Origin: CAYYJR01 sp964472305
Lineage (GTDB): Bacteria; Armatimonadota; Hebobacteria; CAIYQO01
Direction of reading: 5' to 3'
DNA length: 64,000 bases
Assembly: GCA_964472305.1 (NCBI GenBank)
Contig: CAYYJR010000014.1
Span: 1 to 64,000, forward strand
Part shown: piece by piece, positions 51,613 through 59,456 of the stretch
Position numbering within the stretch: the first letter of the stretch is position 1
How the letters are laid out: each line of letters begins with the position of its first letter
Translations under genes and position numbers: made by a program
Notes under the pieces: generated by a model
Seen by the model: only the letters and a program-made list of their open reading frames with translations
Told to the model about the DNA's origin: nothing
Databases searched by the model: none

Positions 51613-52770
51613 CTAGCGCCACGCGGGCAGCCGCACCCCGGGATTCTCCAACGCCATGCGCCGACGCAGATTGCCGAAAAACAGCGCCTGGTCAACCCGC
51701 CAGCCCCCATGCTCGTATGCAAGTATCAGCGTCACCCGGTACGTCCGTGACAGTGCCTTCTGTAGCGGCTTCGCCAGTACCTTGTCCTGCGTGGTCGGCG
51801 TCAGCGTCAGCGCGACGGTGGTGATCGCGGTGGTGCCGCGCCGTTTGATGGGCCCCGTGCTTTGCGCGTCGGTGATGTAAAACAGCCAGTTCGGCGTCAG
51901 CAATCCCCGGCTGTTCCGCGTGGCCAGTTGGTGCGGTGTCACCGTGTCATGCGCCGCCAGCGCGAACAGATACTGCTGCGTCACGCTGCCCGGCGTGCCG
52001 GTGTACGGCACGGAACCCAGCGTGAAGAACCAGTACAGCATGCCCGCCAGCAGCAACAGGCACAGCAGAAACGCCGCCGCGATCAACCACCAGCCGCCAT
52101 GCGCCGCCACCGGTGTCGTTCGCTCGCCGATATAGACGAAATGGCGCGACGCGGCAGGAGAAAGGCGCGCGGGTGCGTCGGCCTCCGGCACGGGCACCAC
52201 GGTATCAGTACCGTCCGGCGGGTTGGGTGTCGTGCCATCAATGTCAGCCGGCGGGTCAGGTGCCAGTACGGCGTCTTGCCGTGCCTCCGCCGCCTTGGTC
52301 ACATCCTCGACCGGCGTCACCGTCTTTTCGGTCTCGTCGACGACCGGCGCCTCCACCGGCGGCATCGGCTCCGCGGCTATCGTGAGGTTGGATGGTGCGT
52401 CCGCCGATCCGATGCTGGCTTCATCCGTGGAGGTCGATGGCAGTTCGGGTGCTTCCGCAATCACCGGTTCCGGCATGTCTGCCCCGGCATCCGTGACAGG
52501 CGGCGGTTCATCCACCTTCGCGGATTGATCGGTGGTCGGCAGGACTTCGCCGGGTGTGGGACGGGCGCGCCGCCGTGGAAATCGTGTGAGCAGATCGGGT
52601 GTGTTGAGCGTGCGCTTCACCGGAGCGGCGGGGGTGGAGCGGTTGGGTGTGTCGGCAATGGGAGCCGTGGAATCGCCTGGCGGCGGTACGCGAGGGATCG
52701 GCGCCCAGCAGCGCCAGCACGCAGCGTTATCCAACTGATTTTCCGCGCCGCAACGCGGGCATTTCGCCAT
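51613..52770 (-). CDS. Zinc-ribbon membrane protein with long Pro/Glu linker and NTF2-like tail
   Basis: 385 residues. The N-terminus is a treble-clef zinc ribbon (CPRCGAENQLDNAACWRC). Residues about 30-235 are a disordered linker rich in Pro, Ala, Asp and Glu. One membrane helix follows (WWLIAAAFLLCLLLLAGMLYWFF, about 250-272), then a ~110-residue extracytoplasmic domain with the NTF2-like order QYLFALAAHDTVTPHQLAT to ALSRTYRVTLILAYEHGGWRVDQ. The role is unknown. The stop lies 3 bases from the convergent kinase stop. AGGAG upstream supports the start at 52770. Confidence 0.72.
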   Translation of the reverse strand: MAKCPRCGAENQLDNAACWRCWAPIPRVPPPGDSTAPIADTPNRSTPAAPVKRTLNTPDLLTRFPRRRARPTPGEVLPTTDQSAKVDEPPPVTDAGADMPEPVIAEAPELPSTSTDEASIGSADAPSNLTIAAEPMPPVEAPVVDETEKTVTPVEDVTKAAEARQDAVLAPDPPADIDGTTPNPPDGTDTVVPVPEADAPARLSPAASRHFVYIGERTTPVAAHGGWWLIAAAFLLCLLLLAGMLYWFFTLGSVPYTGTPGSVTQQYLFALAAHDTVTPHQLATRNSRGLLTPNWLFYITDAQSTGPIKRRGTTAITTVALTLTPTTQDKVLAKPLQKALSRTYRVTLILAYEHGGWRVDQALFFGNLRRRMALENPGVRLPAWR

Positions 52771-52792
52771 CGTTCCAGCTCCTGTCTCGTGT

Positions 52793-52821
52793 ATCATAAC
52801 AGATGATACGGAGTGGAGCAA
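52793..52821 (-). promoter_or_regulatory. Promoter for the zinc-ribbon protein gene
   Basis: Minus-strand TTGCTC (52821-52816) and TATGAT (52798-52793), 17-base spacer, 22 bases before the ATG. Confidence 0.5.
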
Positions 52822-52857
52822 ATCCGTCCGCACGCCGGATGTGGCAATCGCGGTGCA

Positions 52858-52886
52858 TTGACGGCGAACCCGGGCCACTCTATAAT
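52858..52886 (+). promoter_or_regulatory. Strong promoter for the phosphohexomutase gene
   Basis: TTGACG (52858-52863) and a perfect TATAAT (52881-52886) with a 17-base spacer, 71 bases before the ATG. Confidence 0.65.
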
Positions 52887-52957
52887 CCGAGGGATTGCAT
52901 CCCATATCAGTATGTGGAACCGCGATGTAGCGCGTATCCGTGAAGGAGTCGTCACCG

Positions 52958-55408
52958 ATGATTCATCCCCTCCTGTTGTCCGTGCGTGGCCTGCGCCAGA
53001 GTGTGATCACGCGCGCCCTGCACCAGCAACCGCCACCGCCCGATGCCGCCAAGCGGTTGATCGACCTGGTGCCGCAATTCGCGCGCGTCGAGTTGGATGA
53101 TGTGCAACTCGCGCACCTGTGGGGTGAACTGCAACTGGTGCTGGTGGAAGGCGAGGGGCGCCGCGAGGACGCCACTGTCTGGAGCCAGGTGCGCAACGCC
53201 GCTGACGCCGGCCTGGTGGGAGTGTTGAAGCGCAAGGAATGGGACGATCTGCAAGACATCGTCCGCCGCGACATCTTCCCCCGGTTGGCTTCCGCCGTGC
53301 TTGCCCCGCGTCCTGCGCGCATGCAAGCCTGTATCGAGGCAACTACTCGCCTGCGCGGATTGGCGGCGCGCCCGCTGGGCCGCTCGCATTACTGGCGCTT
53401 GCTGCGGTTGGCGGAGATGCAGTATCCGCGCTTCGGCACTTCGGGCTGGCGCGCCCGCATGGGGCTGGATTTCACCTGGCGCCGTGCAACCGCCGTGGTA
53501 CAGGCCATTCTCGAATTCGTGCAGGAGAGCCGTCTCGCCTCCGCGCCGCTCACCATCGGCTATGACAGTCGCATCAACGGCGACAAAGTGGCGGCGCTGG
53601 TCGCTGATATCGCGGTAGCCAACGGCATGGATGTGCACCTGGCTGCGCGCGAAACCCCCTCGCCGGCGCTCATCTATTACATCACCGAGGTGCTCGGCGT
53701 GGCGAAGAACGCCGGTCTTATTAACTGTACGCCCTCGCATAATCCGGTGCGCGACGTGGCGCAAGGCGTCTACCTGGGCACCGAGTATCATGGCATCCGC
53801 TACAATATGCCTTACGGTGCCGTTGCCCCCACCCGTGCCACCGACACCATCGGACGCCGTGCAATGGAACTGCTACTGGAAGACAGCATCGTGCCTGCCG
53901 ACAAACCGCGCGGGCACGTGACCCTGTTCGATCCGCTCGAGTCTTACACGAAGGCGGCGATCGGCGATTTGAACACGAAGGTGATGCTGTCCACCGGCGG
54001 CACCGCCGACGCGCTGGCGCAGATGCGTGCCTTCTGGGGCGCCGAAGAGGCAATGGTGGTTATCGACGAGATGCACTCCGCTTCGCGCGGCTACCTGCGC
54101 CGGGTGTGCGATCAACTGGGCATCCACTACACCGTCATCCACGGCGAGAAGGACCCGTTGCTCGGTGAGTTGATGTATGCCAATCCGGAGCCGCCGCACA
54201 TCAACCGCTGCGCGGAAACCGTGCGCAGCCTGCGCGAGCGTTACCCGCGCATTATCGGCATCGGCATGGACACCGATTCCGACCGCTTCGGCGTGGTGGA
54301 CGAGCAAGGTCACTACGTGATGACCAACCAGTTGCTGCCCATGCTGGCGGACTACCTGCTCTCCGCCGCCTACAACGGCAAACCGGGCAAGATCATCCGC
54401 AACATGGTGACCACCCGCCTGCTCGACCGCGTTGCCGCCGCTCATCCGGACAAGATTCTCCCACCGTCCGACCTCGCCGCGCCGGTGCTGCACGCTACGC
54501 TGCCCGGTTACCAGACGGTGTTGGGCGACGCGGCGGTGCAGAGCGGTTTTCTCACCTACGTGGTGCCGGTCGGGTTCAAGTACATCGCCGACGTGATGAT
54601 GACCGAACTGCAACAGGCACTCGCCGAAGGCAACCATACCCCGGAGCAGATTCAGCGCGTTTTCCATGAGTGTCTGCAACGTCTGCTGATCGCCGGCGAG
54701 GAGAGTAACGGCATGACCTCACGCGGACACACCCCCGACAAAGACGGCCTGTGGGGCGCGTTGCTTACGCTGCAGATGTGCGCGGTGCGCGGCATGCCGC
54801 TCAGCGCCATCTGGCAGCAAACCATCGACACGTATGGACAGCTCGTTTCCCTGCGTCGTGACGTAGAGGCGCCCGATATCGCGAAAGAGGCGTTGGTCAA
54901 CGTCTACCTTGACCGCTACGCGACGATGGCCGCTGATGACATCGCTCCCGACCCGCAGTTGGCCGACTTTACCCCCGTGTATTGCGGCGGCATCCGCGGT
55001 GATCTGGTGGAGGTAATCCTGCATGACGCGAACGAGCGCGAATGCTACCTGGCGATTCGTGCCTCCGGCACCGAACCCATCAATCGCATCTACATCGAGT
55101 GCCCGGAGGAAGGGCAGCGCGACGAATTGGCTCACGCGGTAGGCGAAGAACTGGAGCGTCAGATCGTTGATGCGCTGGCCGGTGCCCCCGACATCGCCGC
55201 CGTGGTGGATCTGCTGGAAAGCGTGCAACTGCCTCCCGCCGACGGTCGCGACTTGCCCGCCACCTACACCGACCGCATCATTGGCCCCGCCATCGCCCGC
55301 CTTCGCGAACTGGCGAACGGCAACGCCGAGGTGATGCTCCAACTCGCCGACCGCGAACTGGGCGAACGCAATCCGGCGAAATCCGGCACGCTGCAACTCG
55401 GCGCGTAA
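52958..55408 (+). CDS. Phosphoglucomutase/phosphomannomutase-family protein, unusually long
   Basis: 816 residues, against about 450-580 for the family. Residues 1-155 are an extra helical N-terminal part. The alpha-D-phosphohexomutase core starts at FGTSGWRARMG (Phe159). The phosphoserine loop is CTPSHNP with Ser260, where most enzymes have TASHNP. The metal loop DTDSDRFG has aspartates 438, 440 and 442; the sugar loop is GEESNGM rather than GEESGH; the phosphate-binding loop RASGTEPINR is intact. About 80 further residues follow. It should interconvert hexose 1- and 6-phosphates, possibly of glucose, mannose or an amino sugar. AAGGAG is nine bases before the ATG; a GTG at 52940 lies over that site. 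Confidence 0.87.
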   Translation: MIHPLLLSVRGLRQSVITRALHQQPPPPDAAKRLIDLVPQFARVELDDVQLAHLWGELQLVLVEGEGRREDATVWSQVRNAADAGLVGVLKRKEWDDLQDIVRRDIFPRLASAVLAPRPARMQACIEATTRLRGLAARPLGRSHYWRLLRLAEMQYPRFGTSGWRARMGLDFTWRRATAVVQAILEFVQESRLASAPLTIGYDSRINGDKVAALVADIAVANGMDVHLAARETPSPALIYYITEVLGVAKNAGLINCTPSHNPVRDVAQGVYLGTEYHGIRYNMPYGAVAPTRATDTIGRRAMELLLEDSIVPADKPRGHVTLFDPLESYTKAAIGDLNTKVMLSTGGTADALAQMRAFWGAEEAMVVIDEMHSASRGYLRRVCDQLGIHYTVIHGEKDPLLGELMYANPEPPHINRCAETVRSLRERYPRIIGIGMDTDSDRFGVVDEQGHYVMTNQLLPMLADYLLSAAYNGKPGKIIRNMVTTRLLDRVAAAHPDKILPPSDLAAPVLHATLPGYQTVLGDAAVQSGFLTYVVPVGFKYIADVMMTELQQALAEGNHTPEQIQRVFHECLQRLLIAGEESNGMTSRGHTPDKDGLWGALLTLQMCAVRGMPLSAIWQQTIDTYGQLVSLRRDVEAPDIAKEALVNVYLDRYATMAADDIAPDPQLADFTPVYCGGIRGDLVEVILHDANERECYLAIRASGTEPINRIYIECPEEGQRDELAHAVGEELERQIVDALAGAPDIAAVVDLLESVQLPPADGRDLPATYTDRIIGPAIARLRELANGNAEVMLQLADRELGERNPAKSGTLQLGA

Positions 55409-55460
55409 CGCCTCTGGTCAGTGGTGCATACTGTACCAGGTCTGGCGCAAACGTGACGCA

Positions 55461-55493
55461 TCCCGCCCTGTTCCCACACGGGAACGGGCGGGA
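55461..55493. terminator. Bidirectional hairpin between convergent genes
   Basis: TCCCGCCCTGTTCCC (55461-55475) and GGGAACGGGCGGGA (55480-55493) pair fully except for one bulged T, around an ACAC loop. It lies between the stops of the phosphohexomutase (55408) and GAPDH (55527) genes and can serve both. Confidence 0.6.
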
Positions 55494-55526
55494 AGTGCGT
55501 TCACGCCGTGCCCTCGCTCTTCGTCG

Positions 55527-56525
55527 TTAGGCCGCCTGTGCCATTTTGACGGCCATGTCGACCACGCGGCAACTGTAGCCCCACTCGTTGTCGTACCACG
55601 CCAGCACTTTGGCCATATTGCCGATGACGCGCGTGCTTTCGGCGTCGATGATGGTTGTGAAGCTGGCGCCGACGATGTCGCTGGAGACCAGCGGATCGTC
55701 GGAAATCAACAAAATCTCCTGCAGTTCCGGAGTGTCGGCGGCATGTCGGAACGCCTCGTTAATGGCAGCGGCATCGGCCGATTTTTCGAGGACCACGGTC
55801 AAGTCGATGATAGAGCCGTCGGGATTCGGACTGCGAATCGCCATCGCTTCCAGCCGGCCTTCCAGCTCCGGGATCACCTCGTTGATGGTGTGCGCCGCGC
55901 CGGTGGAGGTGGGCACCAGATTCAGCGCGGCGGCTCGCGAGCGGCGCAGTTTATCGGATGGTCTGTCCAGCAGCACCTGGCTGTTGGTATAGGCATGCAC
56001 GGTGAGCGCAAATCCACGCGTGATGGTGAAGGCGTCATGCAGCACGCGGGCGATCACCGCCAGCGCGTTGGTCGTGCACGATGCGGTGGAGACGATCTGG
56101 TGCTTCTCCGGATCATAGTGCCTATCGTTCACCCCGATGACGAAGGTGCCGTCCACACCCTTGGCCGGCGCGGTGATAAGCACTTTTTTTACTCCGGCTT
56201 GTATGTGGCCGGCGGCGGCATCGCGGGTGGCGAAATGGCCACTTGCCTCAATGACCAGTTCCACGCCCAACTCGTTCCATGGAATTTCGGCGGGATTCCG
56301 CGTATTGAAGACCGTAATATCTTCTTCATCGACGGTGAAGCCTTTTTCCGTCACCGTAATATCGAAATCGGCCATGCCGTGTACCGAATCGAACTGCAAC
56401 AGATAAGCCAGCGTCTCCGCATCCGCCACATCGTTCACCGCCACGAATTCCAAGTCCGGTTCGTCAAACCCGGCACGCATGATCAACCGACCGATTCGTC
56501 CGAATCCATTAATGCCCACGCGCAT
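55527..56525 (-). CDS. gap: Glyceraldehyde-3-phosphate dehydrogenase, paralogue 1
   Basis: 332 residues, oxidising glyceraldehyde 3-phosphate to 1,3-bisphosphoglycerate with NAD(P)+. The Rossmann start MRVGINGFGRIGR, AVNDVADAETL (acidic residue favouring NAD), catalytic STASCTTNA (Cys near 150), PTSTGAA and WYDNEWGYSCRVVDM are all there. The loop that contacts the cofactor from the next subunit reads LLDRPSDKLRRSRAA, unlike LDMPHKDLRRARAA of paralogue 2, so cofactor preference or direction may differ. It stands alone on the minus strand, 5.3 kb from the gap-pgk pair. Confidence 0.95.
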   Translation of the reverse strand: MRVGINGFGRIGRLIMRAGFDEPDLEFVAVNDVADAETLAYLLQFDSVHGMADFDITVTEKGFTVDEEDITVFNTRNPAEIPWNELGVELVIEASGHFATRDAAAGHIQAGVKKVLITAPAKGVDGTFVIGVNDRHYDPEKHQIVSTASCTTNALAVIARVLHDAFTITRGFALTVHAYTNSQVLLDRPSDKLRRSRAAALNLVPTSTGAAHTINEVIPELEGRLEAMAIRSPNPDGSIIDLTVVLEKSADAAAINEAFRHAADTPELQEILLISDDPLVSSDIVGASFTTIIDAESTRVIGNMAKVLAWYDNEWGYSCRVVDMAVKMAQAA

Positions 56526-56626
56526 CGCATATCCCCCCTCCCGATCTAATCTTCTCCCATCCTACCGGGCTGACGGGGAAATACCAGGGGGGTGTGTGAC
56601 GGAAGGAGGACAGACACGGGGACAGT

Positions 56627-57601
56627 TTACGCACTTTTTGCCGGCACATACAGACCGGCAAGGAAGTCGCGCAGGTGATCGGTCACCAGTGCCGGATATT
56701 CATCCTGCGGCAGGTGGCCGGCGCCGGGGATGAGTGCCAGGCGGGAGGCGGGCAGGCGCGCGACCAGCGGCATCGCCCATTCGACCGGGATGATGCGATC
56801 ATGCTCGCCCCATAACACCAGGGTGGGGCAGCGCACCCCGGCAATCGCCGCGTCCATGCGGTGTTCGGCGGGTGGGGCGCAACAGACGTACTGGAAAGTC
56901 GCCGTCGTGCCGCGCACGCACAGCGGTAGCCGATGCGCATCCACGCGGTCGGGGGTGATGTCATACGGCGAGGCGTAGGCCAGCCGCATCAGGCTGGTCA
57001 CATGGGCGGGATCGCTGCGCAAACCATCGAGCAGGCGCGGCAGGAAGGGGCCGCGCGCCATCTCGCGCACGAGCAGATAGCCGTGTTGTGTCTGGCCCCA
57101 ATCGCAATCCAGCAGGGTCAATCCCTGCACACGCTCCGGTGCCTGCGCGGCGCACATCAACGCCACGCGACCGCCCAGCGAATGGCCGACCAGCGTCGCG
57201 GAGGTGATGCCCAGCGCATCCATAACGCCGAAGACCTGGCGCGGCCACGCACGCGGGGTAAGCGCGGGCGGACGGGCTGAGGCGCCGAACCCCCACAGAT
57301 CCAACGACACGGTACGATACTGTGCCGCCAGCGCCATCTGCTGATGCTGCCACGTCTCCAGTCGTCCGCCGAAACCGTGCAGAAAGACGATGGCATGCTC
57401 GCCTTCCCCGCGCTGCTGGTAGGCGACCGATCCGCCGTCCAGGTGCAGGAAACATGTGTCGCCCTCGGCGATATCTTCCGGGGCCAGGTGCTCCGCACAC
57501 GAAATCCACCGTTTGAGCATCACCGAACTCAGCCAGGACAGACCGCACACCCCGGGAAATCCCCGCATGGTTGCCGCCCAGCGTCGCAATGTCGCTTGCA
57601 T
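56627..57601 (-). CDS. Alpha/beta hydrolase, tandem paralogue A
   Basis: 324 residues. FLHGFGG (oxyanion region), LDLWGFGASARP, and VGHSLGGRVAL with the nucleophile serine identify the fold; the acid is in WGEHDRIIP and the histidine in GAGHLPQDE. The type fits haloperoxidase/epoxide-hydrolase/C-C hydrolase-like enzymes; the substrate is unknown. It shares long identical blocks with its upstream neighbour, so the pair arose by duplication. The start at 57601 is a choice among several ATGs without a strong Shine-Dalgarno. Confidence 0.8.
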   Translation of the reverse strand: MQATLRRWAATMRGFPGVCGLSWLSSVMLKRWISCAEHLAPEDIAEGDTCFLHLDGGSVAYQQRGEGEHAIVFLHGFGGRLETWQHQQMALAAQYRTVSLDLWGFGASARPPALTPRAWPRQVFGVMDALGITSATLVGHSLGGRVALMCAAQAPERVQGLTLLDCDWGQTQHGYLLVREMARGPFLPRLLDGLRSDPAHVTSLMRLAYASPYDITPDRVDAHRLPLCVRGTTATFQYVCCAPPAEHRMDAAIAGVRCPTLVLWGEHDRIIPVEWAMPLVARLPASRLALIPGAGHLPQDEYPALVTDHLRDFLAGLYVPAKSA

Positions 57602-57688
57602 CTCGGGAAGTATACCCGATTGTTGGTGCGAATACGACTGGGACGTCAAGGATCGCGGGATCGCAGGAAACTTGTGCGCGGTCCAGCG

Positions 57689-58636
57689 TTACCGGCATTG
57701 CCGTATAAAGCGTTCGATGTGCTCCGCGACGATTTCCGGACATTCTTCATGGGGCAGGTGCGCGATGCGGGAGAGCACGACTAATTCGGCCACGGGCAGG
57801 CGGCGCATCAGGTGCAACACATAGGGTAGCGCGGTGACGCGGTCTTCCGTGCCCCACAACAGCAGCGATGGACAGTGCACCCGTTCCAGCAGGCGTGCGC
57901 TGTCTTTACCGGGGTATGTCCGGCTCAGGTGATCGAGCGCCGCGAGATTACCCTGCACCCGCAATGGGCGCAGATAACGCTGCACCAGTGGTTCTGTGAT
58001 GGGATAGTCGCGCGGATACGATTCCCGCAACAGGGATTCGAGCATCTGCGGATGCCGTAGCAGGCGGCGTTGCACCAGGTGCAGCAGCGGGCGGTAGCTC
58101 AACGCCCGCAAGTGCGGATTGCTTTGCGGCAGGTGCAGGCCGTCGCTGCCGATCAGCACCATACCGCGCACGCGTTCTGGGGCTACGGCGGCGCAAGTCA
58201 GCGCCACCCGTCCGCCCAGCGAGTGACCGACCAGCACGGCGTGCGGCATCCGCAATGCATCCATTACCTCCAGCACCTGCACGGGCCAATCTTCCTGCGA
58301 CAGCGTGGCGGGTCGTGCTGAGGCGCCGAAACCCCATAGGTCGAGCGCAACGGTGTGGTACGCAGGCGCAAGCAACGTCTGCACCACGCGCCACGTTTCC
58401 AGATTGCCGGCGAAACAATGCAGGAACACGACAGCATCGTGCCCGCTGCCCATCTCTCGAAAGGCTACCAGGCGTTCGTGCAGGGTGAGAAAATCGGTCT
58501 GTGGCTCAGCCACCTGCGTGGGCAGTAAATCTTCCAACACCGGTTGCGTGGCGAGACGGGCCAGTGACGCCAATCCCCACACCACCCCTGCGATACCCGC
58601 CATTCCCGCTAATATCGGTCCTCCCGCCTTGCGCAT
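57689..58636 (-). CDS. Alpha/beta hydrolase, tandem paralogue B
   Basis: 315 residues. A hydrophobic N-terminal segment (ILAGMAGIAGVVWGLASLA) suggests a membrane anchor or uncleaved signal. Catalytic blocks: VVFLHCFAGNLETW (Cys replaces the usual Gly after His), LDLWGFGASARP, VGHSLGGRVALTCAA (nucleophile), WGTEDRVTALP (acid) and RIAHLPHEECP (His). The His-Cys change in the oxyanion loop is unlike paralogue A. The gap to paralogue A is 87 bases, same strand. Substrate unknown. Confidence 0.8.
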   Translation of the reverse strand: MRKAGGPILAGMAGIAGVVWGLASLARLATQPVLEDLLPTQVAEPQTDFLTLHERLVAFREMGSGHDAVVFLHCFAGNLETWRVVQTLLAPAYHTVALDLWGFGASARPATLSQEDWPVQVLEVMDALRMPHAVLVGHSLGGRVALTCAAVAPERVRGMVLIGSDGLHLPQSNPHLRALSYRPLLHLVQRRLLRHPQMLESLLRESYPRDYPITEPLVQRYLRPLRVQGNLAALDHLSRTYPGKDSARLLERVHCPSLLLWGTEDRVTALPYVLHLMRRLPVAELVVLSRIAHLPHEECPEIVAEHIERFIRQCR

Positions 58637-58794
58637 CGATCATTCGATTCCCGTTGGCGTGCAGCGCGCCATGACTGGCGGCAGACAACTGTCGGAATCG
58701 CACGACAACGTTGCCGGCGGGAGCAAGGACGACGCGGTCGGATGGGAATATAGATGCCGTGGGGAGCATGCCGCGCCCACGGAGGATGCCATCC

Positions 58795-59169
58795 ATGGCA
58801 CAACAGGAACCGGAAATTCGTAAAATCACACGTGATGAGCTGCTGGAAGCGCGCCGCCGCAGCGAGCCGATCATCCTCGTCGACGTGCTGGGTCACGATC
58901 ATTTCCTGCAGATGCACCTGCCGGGAGCGATCAATATCCCGTTGCCGGTGCTGCGCGACATGGCCCCGATGGTGCTCGGTACACAGGATGCGATTATCGT
59001 CTACTGCGCCAGCTTCGAATGCACCGCCAGTCCTACCGCCGCGCGCATCCTCATGCAGCTTGGGTATACCAACGTGCGCGAGTATGCCGGTGGCCTGCAG
59101 GATTGGCTGGATGGCAAGCAGCCGGTGATGCACGTCAGCGAGACACCACCGGAAGCCCGGGCGGCGTAA
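58795..59169 (+). CDS. Single-domain rhodanese (sulfurtransferase-like)
   Basis: 124 residues. IILVDVLGHDHFLQMHLPGAINIPL and VYCASFECTASPTAARILMQLGYTNVREYAGGLQDW are the rhodanese hallmarks; the active cysteine is Cys71 in CASFECTAS, an eight-to-nine-residue loop longer than the classic CRSGxR. Such proteins carry a persulfide or bind thiosulfate; a role in sulfur transfer or cyanide detoxification is not proven. GGAGG lies 9 bases before the ATG. The next small gene starts 12 bases after its stop. Confidence 0.88.
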   Translation: MAQQEPEIRKITRDELLEARRRSEPIILVDVLGHDHFLQMHLPGAINIPLPVLRDMAPMVLGTQDAIIVYCASFECTASPTAARILMQLGYTNVREYAGGLQDWLDGKQPVMHVSETPPEARAA

Positions 59170-59181
59170 GAGGAGGGAGCC

Positions 59182-59418
59182 ATGCATCCCTGCTGGCATC
59201 CCTGGGGAGGCATCGGAATCGCGATGATGTTGCTGTTGCTGCTCTTCTGGGTGGTGGTGATCGGCGGGATATACGAGCTGATTCGTTATCTGAACCGGCA
59301 GCTTCCGCTCGCTACGCCCATCCACCGCCCCCGTGCCATCCTCGACCGCTGACTGGCGGCCGGTGAGATCACGCCGGACGAATACGACACCTTGCGAGGG
59401 AAGATCGAGGGAACATAA
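59182..59418 (+). pseudogene. SHOCT-domain small membrane protein interrupted by in-frame TGA
   Basis: From ATG 59182, after GAGGGAG, the frame reads a His/Trp-rich start (MHPCWHPWGG), one membrane helix (IAMMLLLLLFWVVVIGGIYELI) and a basic linker to AILDR. It then meets TGA at 59350-59352. Past the TGA the same frame gives LAAGEITPDEYDTLRGKIEGT and a TAA at 59416-59418: this is the SHOCT signature (L-x-x-GEIT-x-EEY). A single CGA-to-TGA change would restore an 78-residue protein. TGA ends many other genes here, so it is a true stop. The truncated 56-residue product would keep only the membrane helix. Sequencing error is possible. Confidence 0.75.
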
Positions 59419-59456
59419 CCATCGGAGGTTCGCAGCCGCGATCCATCATCGCACAG

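Noticed and set aside
59350..59352. TGA as a recoded sense codon
   Set aside because: TGA ends many other genes in the window, such as the rsbV and thioredoxin genes, and no recoding structure was seen.
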